Shown: positions 18,096-28,233 of the stretch, one piece after another
Numbering within the stretch: position 1 is the stretch's first letter
How the letters are laid out: each line of letters opens with the position of its first letter
Assembly: GCF_009762775.1 (NCBI RefSeq)
Contig: NZ_CP046401.1
Location: 4,674,001 to 4,738,000 of the forward strand
DNA length: 64,000 nt
Source: Maribellus comscasis
GTDB lineage: Bacteria > Bacteroidota > Bacteroidia > Bacteroidales > Prolixibacteraceae
Direction of reading: 5' to 3'
The notes under the pieces: model-generated
Told to the model about the DNA's origin: nothing
Databases searched by the model: none
The model's input: only the letters and a program-made list of their open reading frames with translations
Program-made: the position numbers and the translations under genes

Positions 18096-19244
18096 ATGAA
18101 AAAACTATCGATTTTGTTGTTTGTGTTCGTCTTTGTTGCCGGGTGCAGTTATTCTGCAAAAAAACAAAGTACAAAACAGGAAAAGCCAGTTAACAAAACG
18201 TTTAAAGAGGTTTTTAAAGACGATTTTTATGTTGGCGCTGCTTTGAATAAATATCAGATCATGGGCGCTGACAGTCAATCTATTGCAATTGTAGAGAAAC
18301 AATTCAACTCAATTACTCCGGAAAATTATATGAAGGCGTCCAATATCCATCCTGAAAAGGATCGGTATGACTTTCGTGTTGCCGACAAATATGTTGCTTT
18401 TGGCCTGGCAAACAACATGAAAATTATAGGGCACACTCTCGTTTGGCACATCCAGTTACCCGAGTGGTTTTTTGTTGATGACGAGGGCAACCAAATCGGT
18501 AAGGATGAGCTTATCGCGCGCATGAAAGAACACATTACCACTATTGTGTCCAGATACAAAGGAAAAGTAAAAGGCTGGGATGTGGTAAACGAAGCCCTTA
18601 ACGAAGATGGTTCCTACAGGGAAAGCAAATTTTATGAGATATTGGGAAAAGATTACATTAAACTTGCCTTTCAGTTTGCACACGAGGCCGATCCTGATGC
18701 CGAGTTATATTATAACGATTATACCATGTACAAACCAAAAAAACGAGACAGCGTCGTTCGAATGATAAAAGAATTAAGGGCGGAAGGTGTCCGTATCGAC
18801 GGTGTTGGCATGCAGGCCCATTATATTTTATCGGAGAAAGATTCCATTTTTGGAAATATTGAAAAATCGATCATGGCGTTTGCCAGTGCCGGCGTAAAGG
18901 TTATGGTCACAGAGTTGGACATATCTGTTTTGCCTTTCCCGGAAGAAAACCAGGGAGCAGATATTTCAGGCAATGCAGAGTATAGCAAGTTACTCAATCC
19001 ATACACAGAGGGATTACCTGAAGATGTCCGGTTAAGAGCTGACAACTATTACATCGATCTGTTCAACTTATTTGTGAAATATTCCGACACAATTGATCGT
19101 GTAACGTTTTGGGGCGTAACTGACAACCAATCGTGGAAAAACAATTGGCCGGTTAAAGGACGGACCGATTATCCGTTGCTTTTTGACAGAAACTACCAGG
19201 CCAAGCCTGTAGTAAATAGAATTTTCGAAGTGATGGAACATTAA
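18096..19244 (+). CDS. Glycoside hydrolase family 10 endo-1,4-beta-xylanase lipoprotein
   Basis: The frame opens at 18054, but the Met at 18096 is the better start because it begins directly with a lipoprotein signal (KKLSILLFVFVFVAGCS). The mature part is a single GH10 TIM barrel: NSITPENYMKASNIHPE, IIGHTLVWHIQLPEWF, the acid/base Glu in WDVVNEAL (about residue 166), YYNDYTMY, GVGMQAHY, the nucleophile Glu in VTELDIS, and VTFWGVTDNQSW. All catalytic residues are present. GH10 enzymes cut internal beta-1,4-xylosyl linkages. The lipid anchor suggests surface or periplasmic depolymerisation. No carbohydrate-binding module is present. Confidence 0.93.
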   Translation: MKKLSILLFVFVFVAGCSYSAKKQSTKQEKPVNKTFKEVFKDDFYVGAALNKYQIMGADSQSIAIVEKQFNSITPENYMKASNIHPEKDRYDFRVADKYVAFGLANNMKIIGHTLVWHIQLPEWFFVDDEGNQIGKDELIARMKEHITTIVSRYKGKVKGWDVVNEALNEDGSYRESKFYEILGKDYIKLAFQFAHEADPDAELYYNDYTMYKPKKRDSVVRMIKELRAEGVRIDGVGMQAHYILSEKDSIFGNIEKSIMAFASAGVKVMVTELDISVLPFPEENQGADISGNAEYSKLLNPYTEGLPEDVRLRADNYYIDLFNLFVKYSDTIDRVTFWGVTDNQSWKNNWPVKGRTDYPLLFDRNYQAKPVVNRIFEVMEH

Positions 19245-19332
19245 GGATTGTATAATAAGTAGTTACATAAATATTTTGAAAACCAAATTAACCAGTTAAT
19301 TACATCGAATTGATATTAATCTAAATCATATT

Positions 19333-22026
19333 ATGAGAAACGTTTTACTATTTATTACTCTCTTTGCCTGTTTATATTCATGTAAGCAAACTTCCGATAA
19401 ATTTATTGTTGAAAAAATGAAGTGTGAATACCTTCAGTCCCCTATTGGTATTGACGCACCAAATCCTCGTTTTACATGGCAGATTAAATCTGAAGAACAG
19501 GGTATATCAGTGGATGCAGTGCAAATTGTCGTAGGCACCAGTGCGAAAGATGTCTCAAATGGGAACGGGGATGTCTGGCAATCGGGGACATTGTCCTCTT
19601 CTACTATCCCTCTAATTTATGCAGGAACCAAACTAAAGCCTTTTTCCCGATATTACTGGAGCGTAAGAGTTAAAAACCAAAAAGGGGAATGGTCGCCATT
19701 TTCAAAAGTAACTTTTTTTGAAACCGGAATGATGGGGCAAAATAATTGGAAAGGGGATTGGATTTCAGACTCATATGATTTCAATATAAAGCCTGCTCCT
19801 TATTTTAGAAAAAGCTTTGATGTCAAAAAAAAGATAAAGACTGCGCGAGCTTATATTGCAGTAGGAGGCTTGTATGAACTTTATCTGAACGGTGAAAAGG
19901 TTGGCAACCACCGTCTTGACCCAATGTTAACGCGTTTTGATCGTCGGACGCTCTATGTTACTTATGATGTAACAAATAGTATTTCTAACGGAGAAAATGC
20001 CATTGGTGTAATTTTAGGAAACGGGTGGTATAATCACCAGTCGAAAGCTGTTTGGTATTTTGATAAAGCGCCGTGGCGCGCACGTCCAAAGTTCTGCATG
20101 GATATCAGAATCGTTTATGAAGATAATTCCGTAGAAACAATTTCTACAAACAAAAACTGGAAAACATCGCTTTCTCCGATAATTTTCAATAGTATTTATA
20201 CGGCAGAACATTATGACGCCAGATTGGAACAACCTGATTGGTGCAAACCTGAGTTTGATGATAAGAAGTGGAAAAATGTTATGTGCACAAATGCTCCGTC
20301 AAAAAACATAATTGCACAGGCAATGCATCCGATACAAAATGTAATGGAAATTCCGGCAATAAAAGTCACAAAATTCAGCAATACCAATTATGTTGTCGAT
20401 TTTGGACGTAATATAGCAGGGGTTACGAAACTGAATATTAAAGGGAATAAAGGAACAACTATCCGGTTAAAACACGGAGAACGTTTGTATGAGAACGGGC
20501 ATGTAGATATTTCAAATATTGATATACACTACCGTCCCACAGATGATTCAGATCCTTTCCAGACTGACATCGTAATTCTTAGTGGGCAGGAAGATGAATT
20601 TATGCCTAAATTTAATTACAAGGGGTTTCAATATGTAGAAGTAAGCGCTGATGAACCTATTGAATTCACAGAGAAAAACCTGACTGCATATTTTATGCAC
20701 AGTGCGGTTCCAAAGGTAGGCAAGATCAATTCATCAAACAAAATGCTAAACAAAATATGGGAAGCAGCCAATGCTTCATATTTATCCAATTTATTTGGAT
20801 ACCCTACCGATTGCCCGCAACGAGAAAAAAACGGATGGACAGGAGATGCTCAAATATGTATAGAAACGGGTCTGTACAATTACGATGCTATAACAATCTA
20901 CGAAAAATGGATGGCTGACCATCGCGATGAGCAACAAAACAATGGTGTAATTCCCCGGATTGTTCCTACGGATGGCTGGGGATACACAAAAAACGGCCCG
21001 GACTGGACAAGTACGATTGCGATTATCCCATGGAACGTCTACTTGTTTTATGGCGACAAAAAAATACTGGAAGATTGTTATGACAATATCAAAAAATATA
21101 TTAACTATATCGACGAGGCTTATTCGGGTGGATTGACTGACTGGGGACTTTGCGATTGGGTTCCGGTAAAATCAACGACGCCAACAGAAATTACATCAAC
21201 GGTTTATTATTTTGCTGTTGTTGATATATTTAGAAAAATAGCTACTGTTTTAGGAGAAAAAAATGATGTGGAGAAGTATTCAGCGTTGGCTGAAAAAATC
21301 AAAAATGCGTTCAACAAAAAATATCTTAATCGCGAAACCGGAATCTATAATAAAGGGGTTCAAACAGAAATGAGTTGTCCGCTTCACTGGGATATGGTGC
21401 CGGATGAAATGAAAGAAAAAGTAGCTAAGAGTTTGGCAAAGAGAGTAGTAGCTGATAACAGCCACGTTGATGTGGGGTTATTGGGAGCTAAGTCTATTTT
21501 AAATGCAATGAGTGAAAATGGTTATGCTGATTTAGCATATAAGGTTGCGGCACAGGAAACATTTCCATCGTGGGGATGGTGGATTGCAAACGGAGCAACA
21601 ACATTCCTCGAAAACTGGGATCTCAATGCCAGTAACGACATTTCGATGAACCACATTATGTTTGGAGAAATAAATGCATGGTATTACAAAGCACTGGGAG
21701 GTATCTTTCCGGACGAAAAAAATCCAGGGTTCAAGAATATTATACTAAAGCCAAATTTTGTTGAAGGACTTGATCATTTTGACGCCCACCACAATGGTCC
21801 ATACGGAGATATTGTTTCTTCGTGGAAAAAAACAGGACAAGAAATAAGCTATCACGTTGTCGTTCCGCCTAACAGCACAGCTATGCTTTTCTTGCCAACC
21901 GATAAGGTACTTGAAAGCGGAAAAGAGCTGGAAGAAAACAAGTTTATTAAAATTGAAACTGATGATTCAAATAAAAAACAATACCATCTGGAATCAGGTG
22001 AATATAATTTTCAACTACAAAAGTAA
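19333..22026 (+). CDS. Glycoside hydrolase family 78 alpha-L-rhamnosidase
   Basis: 897 residues with a lipoprotein signal (LYSCKQT, Cys near 17). Domains in order: an N-terminal Ig-like strand region (PRFTWQIKSEEQGI, YWSVRVKNQKGEWS), a carbohydrate-binding-like beta domain (YFRKSFDVKKKI, YELYLNGEKVGNHRLDPMLT), then the (alpha/alpha)6 barrel. In the barrel, DCPQREKNGWTGDAQ carries the general-acid region and FLENWDLNAS the base region, as in characterised rhamnosidases. A C-terminal beta-sandwich (FKNIILKPNFVEGLDHFDA) closes it. Length and motifs are normal for GH78. It removes terminal alpha-L-rhamnose. It is part of the run of enzyme genes downstream of susCD. Confidence 0.92.
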   Translation: MRNVLLFITLFACLYSCKQTSDKFIVEKMKCEYLQSPIGIDAPNPRFTWQIKSEEQGISVDAVQIVVGTSAKDVSNGNGDVWQSGTLSSSTIPLIYAGTKLKPFSRYYWSVRVKNQKGEWSPFSKVTFFETGMMGQNNWKGDWISDSYDFNIKPAPYFRKSFDVKKKIKTARAYIAVGGLYELYLNGEKVGNHRLDPMLTRFDRRTLYVTYDVTNSISNGENAIGVILGNGWYNHQSKAVWYFDKAPWRARPKFCMDIRIVYEDNSVETISTNKNWKTSLSPIIFNSIYTAEHYDARLEQPDWCKPEFDDKKWKNVMCTNAPSKNIIAQAMHPIQNVMEIPAIKVTKFSNTNYVVDFGRNIAGVTKLNIKGNKGTTIRLKHGERLYENGHVDISNIDIHYRPTDDSDPFQTDIVILSGQEDEFMPKFNYKGFQYVEVSADEPIEFTEKNLTAYFMHSAVPKVGKINSSNKMLNKIWEAANASYLSNLFGYPTDCPQREKNGWTGDAQICIETGLYNYDAITIYEKWMADHRDEQQNNGVIPRIVPTDGWGYTKNGPDWTSTIAIIPWNVYLFYGDKKILEDCYDNIKKYINYIDEAYSGGLTDWGLCDWVPVKSTTPTEITSTVYYFAVVDIFRKIATVLGEKNDVEKYSALAEKIKNAFNKKYLNRETGIYNKGVQTEMSCPLHWDMVPDEMKEKVAKSLAKRVVADNSHVDVGLLGAKSILNAMSENGYADLAYKVAAQETFPSWGWWIANGATTFLENWDLNASNDISMNHIMFGEINAWYYKALGGIFPDEKNPGFKNIILKPNFVEGLDHFDAHHNGPYGDIVSSWKKTGQEISYHVVVPPNSTAMLFLPTDKVLESGKELEENKFIKIETDDSNKKQYHLESGEYNFQLQK

Positions 22027-22031
22027 ATAAA

Positions 22032-22205
22032 ATGGTATTTAAACGGAGAGCTGATTCGGTCAAACAAAGTAAGTACTGGCACCAGCCTCTGAATATGAAT
22101 TTTGACAGCGAAACCTTCACTGATTGGTTTGGGATTCCTGCCCCCACCGACCCGGAAGGACACTTTGAAATTGACTATGTCCGCGTTTGGAAAAGAGCGG
22201 AATAA
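22032..22205 (+). pseudogene. C-terminal fragment of a GH16-type glycosidase
   Basis: A 57-codon frame begins 5 bases after the GH78 stop and encodes YWHQPLNMNFDSETFTDWFG, then IPAPTDPEGHFEIDYVRVWK. The FEIDYVRVWK end is the last beta-strand signature of GH16 enzymes (laminarinases, agarases, porphyranases). The rest of the domain, including the ExDxxE catalytic motif, is absent. It is a remnant of a lost endo-hydrolase between the rhamnosidase and the sulfatase. The short frame could still be translated but could not be catalytic. Confidence 0.75.
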
Positions 22206-22233
22206 AACTAAAAATTTTTTAATCAATTAACCA

Positions 22234-23688
22234 ATGAAACGTTACGCGATAGTATTTTTTGCCTTACTTCTTTTTTTTGGGTGTCAGTCTGATAACAGAA
22301 ACAAAATTACCGGAAACGGTTTAAATGTGCTGTTTTTGACTCTCGATGATATGGGCTATGGCACCTCTGGCGCAGAAGGATGTAAAGTGCCGGATATTAC
22401 TCCCAATATTGATGCTTTAGCTTCGCAAGGAATATTATTTACACATGGGTATGTCTCAGTTCCGATGTGTGGTCCATCAAGGGCAGCGATGCTTTCGGGG
22501 CGTTATCCTCACTGCAGCGGGATTATGGGACATGGAGTTCAGCCTCCCGATTTTTGGGAGGAACCTTTGGTAAAAACGCCCGCTTTGTCCACCTATCTGC
22601 ACGATTTTGGCTACAAAACGGGAGCAATTTTAAAGAACGGAAGGTGTGGAAATCAAACATGGGACGTGAAATATCAGGAATTACCTTTTGGCGTAGGCTT
22701 TCATGATCGTAATCCTAATTCTTTTTATGAACGCACTAAAGCGTTCATTGCTGCTTCAAAAGAAACCGGCAAACCGTTTTTCCTTTATGCTAATCCCATC
22801 GATCCTCACCGTCCCTGGGTTAATACTCAAGGCGAAAAAAACGCGAGACAGCAATGGAATAGCCTCCATGAATATCCTGCTCCAAACCGCAGTTATACTT
22901 CAAATGAAGTTGAAATACCAGAATGCTTGCCTGATTTACCTGATGTGCGAACGAATTTAGTACCATACTACGAAGCTCTTCACAGGGGCGATGAATGTCT
23001 GGGAAGTATACTAAAAGCCCTGGAGGAGAGCGGAGAGGCTGATAACACCATTATTGTCTTCTTATCCGATAATGGTATGGCGACACCTGCCGCTAAAAAT
23101 ACGCTCTATCAGCATGGTGTACGCACTCCGGTTATTATAAAACTTCCCGGGAAGATTAAAACCGGAGTAGTCGATGAAAAATCTGTAGTTTGTGCCATTG
23201 ATTTACTGCCAACAATTCTCGAAGCACTTCAGTTACCCGCTATAAAAGGTATTGAAGGTTACTCAGTCTATGATGTGGCAACCGGTAAGAAAGAGAAAAC
23301 AGATCGTGAATATGCGTTTACTTCTTTTGATTATTGGGGAGATTCTAAAGAAAAAGATTTTTATCCGCAACGCTCTATCATCAATAAAGAATTTTGCTAC
23401 ATATGGAATCCCTATGTGGAACGTTTTAAGGGAGAAAAAAGAATACCTTTGAACTGGGTTGATGTAATAGCGTCGAGTATAAGTGAAAATTTGAAATTGG
23501 CTGCACGTACCGAGTTTCTGCGTAAACGCCCGGTTGAGGAATTTTATGATTTAAGCAATGATCCGGGATGTTGGAATAATTTAATTAATGATGAACAGTA
23601 TGCAGACAAAATTAAAGAGTTTAAGGCATATCTCAAAAAAGAGATGATGCAAACCAATGACCCTGAGAGATATTACTATAATAATTAG
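22234..23688 (+). CDS. Sulfatase (S1 family, FGly type)
   Basis: 484 residues with a lipoprotein signal (LFFGCQSD, Cys17). The alkaline-phosphatase-like fold is shown by NVLFLTLDDMGYG (metal-binding Asp pair), the modification motif C-G-P-S-R beginning at Cys79 (converted to formylglycine in active enzymes), FFLYANPIDPHRPW, and IIVFLSDNGMATPAAKNTLY. It hydrolyses sulfate esters. The heparan-N-sulfatase-like layout suggests one of the subfamilies seen in algal polysaccharide loci, but the subfamily was not determined. Activity needs a formylglycine-generating enzyme, which is not encoded in this window. Confidence 0.9.
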   Translation: MKRYAIVFFALLLFFGCQSDNRNKITGNGLNVLFLTLDDMGYGTSGAEGCKVPDITPNIDALASQGILFTHGYVSVPMCGPSRAAMLSGRYPHCSGIMGHGVQPPDFWEEPLVKTPALSTYLHDFGYKTGAILKNGRCGNQTWDVKYQELPFGVGFHDRNPNSFYERTKAFIAASKETGKPFFLYANPIDPHRPWVNTQGEKNARQQWNSLHEYPAPNRSYTSNEVEIPECLPDLPDVRTNLVPYYEALHRGDECLGSILKALEESGEADNTIIVFLSDNGMATPAAKNTLYQHGVRTPVIIKLPGKIKTGVVDEKSVVCAIDLLPTILEALQLPAIKGIEGYSVYDVATGKKEKTDREYAFTSFDYWGDSKEKDFYPQRSIINKEFCYIWNPYVERFKGEKRIPLNWVDVIASSISENLKLAARTEFLRKRPVEEFYDLSNDPGCWNNLINDEQYADKIKEFKAYLKKEMMQTNDPERYYYNN

Positions 23689-23743
23689 AAAAGACATGAA
23701 TTGCGTGTTTCCAAATATTTAATTTGACTCAAATCTATTGGAT

Positions 23744-25255
23744 ATGAAAAACAAAAATGTATCCCAAAATGCGATAAGCTTCTTTATATTTTGTTTTGTT
23801 TTTGTTATTCCGACAAATAAAGTATTTGCAAAACAAAACATAAATAAGCCGAATGTTTTATTTATTGCGGTTGATGATTTACGACCTGAAATTAATTGTT
23901 TTGGGGCACATTATATGCATACCCCCAATTTGGATTACCTGGCTTCCAACGGAATAATTTTTGAACGTGCTTACTGCCAGCAGGCTGTATGTGCACCTTC
24001 ACGAAACAGTTTACTTACCGGGTTGCGTCCTGATGCTTTAGGGATTTATGACCTTCAAACATTCTTTCGAAAAAAAGTGCCGGATGTGATAACCCTGCCA
24101 CAACATTTTAAAAATAACGGCTATCACACAGAAGCAATGGGCAAAATTTATCACACGAGTCATGGAAATTCGGATGACAGCATTTCATGGTCAATTCCTA
24201 AGTGGAACCAAAATAAAGAATTTCAAAAGCTGAGAAAAATAACCCGGGGAGATACTGTTGGGCTTGAACGCGATTTCCCGAATATCAATGGGAAATTATT
24301 ACCCTGGTATTGTTCTTCAGAGCCGGAAGATAATATGACCGATGGGATGGTCGCAAATCACGCAGTAGAGCGTTTAGCCACATTAAAGGATTCTGCTTTT
24401 TTCCTTGCTGTTGGATTCATTAAGCCTCATCTGCCTTTTGTTTCACCTAAAAAGTATTGGGATTTGTATGATCATGACAGCATAAAAATTCCGGAACGAA
24501 CAGTTCCCGAAGGAATGCCTGGTTATGCTCTGGCAGCATTTGGTGAGTTACGTAAATATCATGGGATTCCTGCCAAAGGTATGCTTGACGATGAAACCAG
24601 CCGTAATCTTATCCATGGATATTATGCTGCAATTAGCATGATCGATGCCCAGGTTGGGAAATTATTGTCTGCATTGAAAGAAAATGATTTGTTAGATAAC
24701 ACTATCATTGTTCTTTGGGGAGATCACGGGTGGAAACTGGGTGATTACGGCAATTGGTGCAAACACTCGAATATGGAATATGATACGAATGCACCGCTTT
24801 TTATATCGGTTCCATGGATGCATAAGGATTTGAAAACGAAATCATTAGCGGAGTTTGTTGATATTTACCCAACTTTATGTGATTTGGCAGGGCTGGAAAA
24901 ACCCAGTCATTTGGAAGGACAAAGTTTGTTACCCATACTTCAAAATCCGGATACAGAAGTGAATGAGATGGCCATAAGTCAGTTCCCACGTGGCAGATCG
25001 TTGGGCTATGATCATAAAAATGAGATTATGGGTTACAGCATCCGAACTGGAGATTATCGTTTTACACGTTGGCAGAAATATGAGAATCCAAAGGAAGTAA
25101 TGGCAGTAGAATTATACGATCATTCAGAAGCCAAGACTGCTGAAATCAATCTTGCAACAGAAAAAAAATATGCAAAAAGAGTGGAAGAACTAAACCGGCT
25201 GTTGGACGAAGAATTATCAAAATATAAGTTGTTAAAAAACAATCCGGTTCAATAA
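23744..25255 (+). CDS. Sulfatase, iduronate-2-sulfatase-like (S1 family)
   Basis: The ATG at 23744 is preferred over the TTG two codons earlier. A signal peptide (hydrophobic FFIFCFVFVIPT) precedes NVLFIAVDDLRPEINCFGA and the FGly motif C-A-P-S-R (Cys about 83). VGFIKPHLPFVSPKKYWDLY and IIVLWGDHGWKLGDYGNWCKHSN follow; these are the iduronate-2-sulfatase-type substrate and metal motifs. About 503 residues, normal length. Homologues act on 2-O-sulfated sugars in glycosaminoglycans and in algal polymers, so the target here is uncertain. It lies 55 bases after the first sulfatase, in the same operon direction. Confidence 0.9.
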   Translation: MKNKNVSQNAISFFIFCFVFVIPTNKVFAKQNINKPNVLFIAVDDLRPEINCFGAHYMHTPNLDYLASNGIIFERAYCQQAVCAPSRNSLLTGLRPDALGIYDLQTFFRKKVPDVITLPQHFKNNGYHTEAMGKIYHTSHGNSDDSISWSIPKWNQNKEFQKLRKITRGDTVGLERDFPNINGKLLPWYCSSEPEDNMTDGMVANHAVERLATLKDSAFFLAVGFIKPHLPFVSPKKYWDLYDHDSIKIPERTVPEGMPGYALAAFGELRKYHGIPAKGMLDDETSRNLIHGYYAAISMIDAQVGKLLSALKENDLLDNTIIVLWGDHGWKLGDYGNWCKHSNMEYDTNAPLFISVPWMHKDLKTKSLAEFVDIYPTLCDLAGLEKPSHLEGQSLLPILQNPDTEVNEMAISQFPRGRSLGYDHKNEIMGYSIRTGDYRFTRWQKYENPKEVMAVELYDHSEAKTAEINLATEKKYAKRVEELNRLLDEELSKYKLLKNNPVQ

Positions 25256-25749
25256 GTTTCATGCCTAAAATAAAAAAATAATTATTTTGGGAAAACGGAT
25301 CAGAAAAACCAATACCAATAAAATTTAGTCGTTGCTGGAGAGTCTGGTCCACTTGGAGACCCGGAAACGGCAAAAAGGGGAAGCACTATCGATATTTCAA
25401 AAAGAAAGTTATCGGGCAAGCCATTGAATTGCTGACTTTGAATATATGCACATAAAGGACTTTTTAGTTTTTTATATTGAGAATAGTTGATTTCTAAGGA
25501 CAGTTTTTGTGGTTAACCCCTTCCAAAGAAATTTCAGTTAACGGCAATTCATATCAAAATTCCAGGAAGCTACTGGTTGGGGGTAACAAAGAATGAGGAT
25601 GTTTTGAACATATTATTTCAATAATAACGACTTTTTGACAGCCTCATTTTTTACTTTTGTAAATTGGGTGAAAAAAGAATAGCAAAGGAGTTTGCATTTC
25701 CTTTCATCTTTAGGCCTTCAGATGCGAATGATAACTATAATTTAGACGA
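25256..25749. other. 494-base spacer within the PUL, no supported gene
   Basis: I found no convincing coding sequence. A TACTTTTG at 25652-25659 fits the -7 box and lies about 90 bases before the next start codon. Its TTTG partner is only 14 bases upstream, so the match is weak. The gap suggests a separate transcription unit begins at 25750. Confidence 0.35.
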
Positions 25750-28233
25750 ATGAGAAATACAATTATCTATACCATAACGATTGTGATGCTTGTTTCTTGC
25801 AGGCAGAAACAGGAGGAGCCGCAAGGACCCAGACAGGTGAGTGGTATTTATCCGCAGTTGGCCTATTATAACAATGAAGGTGAATGCGGAACCGGTGCAG
25901 TTGTTCCATGGGCGGGCAGACTTTGGGTAATAACTTACGGGCCACATCTTCCGCATGGATCTTCAGATAAACTGTATGAGATTACTCCCAATCTTGAACA
26001 AATTGTAAGAGAGGAAAGTATTGGCGGAACTCCGGCAAACCGGATGATTCATAAAGAAAGTGGTCAGCTTTTTATTGGACCTTATGCAATTGATGAACAG
26101 CGCAATGTAAAAGTGATTCCTTATTCAGAAATGCAGGGACGCCATACCGGAAATGCACGGCATCTGTTTCATCCGGAAGAGATGATCTATTATGGTACTA
26201 TGGAAGAAGGATTTTATGAAGTAGATGTAAATTCATTAAAAGTAACTGAACTTTATAAAGACGGGAATAACTCAAGTGGCAGAAAAGTAGAGCATGATGA
26301 TACAGATGTGAACCCGGTAAATGCAACTCTGCCGGGTGCTCACGGAAAAGGTTTGTATTCCGGACAGGGAGTGATGGTTTATTCAAATAACGGTGAAGCG
26401 ACACCGGAAGCGCAACAAAAATTTGATGTGGAAGCCGGTTCATTGTCTGAGTGGGATGGAAAAAACTGGAAGGTGGTACGCAGAAATCAGTTTGTTGAAA
26501 TTACAGGTCCGGGAGGGATTTATGGGAATGCAAACCCGGAAACCGACCCGATTTGGGCAACCGGCTGGGATCATAAATCACTTCTTCTGGGTGTTCGGAA
26601 TCCTGAAACCGGCTGGGATTTTTATCGCTTGCCCAAAGCCAGTCACAGCTATGATGGTGCTCATGGCTGGAATACGGAATGGCCGCGAATCCGGGATATC
26701 GGCACAGAAGGAAATCCCGAGTACCTGATGACCATGCACGGTATGTTTTGGCGCTTTCCTGAGGATTTTTCAGCCCAACACTCTGCGGGAATTCGTCCGC
26801 GTTCAGCTTATCTGAAAGTAATTGGTGATTTTACCCGCTGGAATGATCAGCTGGTTTTTGGTTGTGATGATTCTGCACAAAAAGAGTTTTTGAATAAAAG
26901 AAAACAAAAAGGAAATATCGAAGGGCCGGGGCAGTCTAACTCCAATCTTTGGTTTACAACACCTGAAAAACCAGATCAACTGGGACCAGCGACGGCTTCC
27001 GGGGCTGTTTGGTTAAACGATGAACTAAAAGCGGGCGAATATTCTGAACCCTTTCTTTTTTCCGGTTGGGAGAAACGCTGCGCCTGGATTCAGAACGCCG
27101 GAAAAAATACTGTCGGGTTTAGTTTTGAGATTGATAAAAACGGGAACGGCGATTTTAGTCCGTTAAAAACAGTTGAGCTTGTACCCGGAAGTTCCCGGTT
27201 TGTTGACTTCAGCGAAAATGAAGTTGGAGAATGGGTGCGTATCAGAGTAAATAAAGCAACAAAAGCTACGGTCAGTTTTAACTATACCGATATAGATGGT
27301 CGAAAAACTTCAGTTGCAAAATTGTTTGATGGAATAGCCACCATTGATGATAATGAAGTTCTTGGGGGACTTTTGTATGGTTTAGGCAACAACCGGCGTG
27401 CACTCGGGGTTTCGTCTCTGAAAATTGAAAATGGGGTAACTTCGGAAACCGGTTATTATGAATTGGATGAAAACCTAAAATTAGTTTCGAAAGACGATTT
27501 GGAAACCAATAATTTTATCGGGGAGAAATTTACAATTCCTGAAAATGTGGTTCAAATTGATAATTCTTCGGTTTTGGTGGTCGACGACAAAGGTCGCCGC
27601 TGGAGATTGCCACTGGGAGATAATGCTTATAAATCGCTTACCGACGCAGCCGAATTACGTATTTGCAGAGAAGTAGCCACCGAACGGGACCTCTTTAACT
27701 GCGCTGGAACTTTTTATGAATTGCCTGCTGAAAATGCAGATGGATTTGCAAAAATTCGTCCGGTTTCTTCCCACAGTTTCAGGATAAATGATTATGCATC
27801 ATACCGTGGAATGTTAGTTTTAACGGGACTTGACGGCGATATAAAAGCAGGAGATCATATTGTCCGTTCCGACGATGGAAAAGCAGCAGTTTGGGTGGGG
27901 GTTATCGACGACCTGTGGGAAATGGGAAAGCCAATTGGACATGGTGGACCGTGGAAAAAATCAGCTGTAAAAGCTGATCGTCCGTCAGATCCTTATTTAA
28001 TTGGCTTTTACGATAAACGTAGCCTTGAAATATCGCACGACAACAAGGAGCCCGTGTCATTCAAAATTGAAGTGGAACCGATTGGTCACGGCCCATGGAT
28101 GTTGTATAAAGAAGTAAACATCCAGCCTGGCGAAACTTACAACTACGAATTTCCATCAAATTTTCAATCGCGCTGGATTCGGTTTGTAGCCAATAAAGAA
28201 TGCACCGCGACAGCATGGCTGGAGTACAAGTAA
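25750..28233 (+). CDS. 827-residue PUL lipoprotein of unknown family with a duplicated C-terminal beta module
   Basis: Lipoprotein signal with Cys near residue 17 (MLVSCRQKQ). I do not recognise a named domain. The N-terminal ~400 residues look like a beta-propeller or similar repeat fold, with many Trp/Gly turns such as VPWAGRLWVITYGPHLPHGS and WATGWDHKSLLLGV. Two similar beta-sandwich-like segments occur at about 435-515 (FSGWEKRCAWIQ...VELVPGSSRFVDF...WVRIRVNKATKATVSFNY) and 748-827 (GFYDKRSLEIS...VNIQPGETYNYEF...WIRFVANKECTATAWLEY). The position among GH and sulfatase genes suggests an envelope-attached carbohydrate-active or glycan-binding protein. No catalytic residues can be named. Confidence 0.6.
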   Translation: MRNTIIYTITIVMLVSCRQKQEEPQGPRQVSGIYPQLAYYNNEGECGTGAVVPWAGRLWVITYGPHLPHGSSDKLYEITPNLEQIVREESIGGTPANRMIHKESGQLFIGPYAIDEQRNVKVIPYSEMQGRHTGNARHLFHPEEMIYYGTMEEGFYEVDVNSLKVTELYKDGNNSSGRKVEHDDTDVNPVNATLPGAHGKGLYSGQGVMVYSNNGEATPEAQQKFDVEAGSLSEWDGKNWKVVRRNQFVEITGPGGIYGNANPETDPIWATGWDHKSLLLGVRNPETGWDFYRLPKASHSYDGAHGWNTEWPRIRDIGTEGNPEYLMTMHGMFWRFPEDFSAQHSAGIRPRSAYLKVIGDFTRWNDQLVFGCDDSAQKEFLNKRKQKGNIEGPGQSNSNLWFTTPEKPDQLGPATASGAVWLNDELKAGEYSEPFLFSGWEKRCAWIQNAGKNTVGFSFEIDKNGNGDFSPLKTVELVPGSSRFVDFSENEVGEWVRIRVNKATKATVSFNYTDIDGRKTSVAKLFDGIATIDDNEVLGGLLYGLGNNRRALGVSSLKIENGVTSETGYYELDENLKLVSKDDLETNNFIGEKFTIPENVVQIDNSSVLVVDDKGRRWRLPLGDNAYKSLTDAAELRICREVATERDLFNCAGTFYELPAENADGFAKIRPVSSHSFRINDYASYRGMLVLTGLDGDIKAGDHIVRSDDGKAAVWVGVIDDLWEMGKPIGHGGPWKKSAVKADRPSDPYLIGFYDKRSLEISHDNKEPVSFKIEVEPIGHGPWMLYKEVNIQPGETYNYEFPSNFQSRWIRFVANKECTATAWLEYK

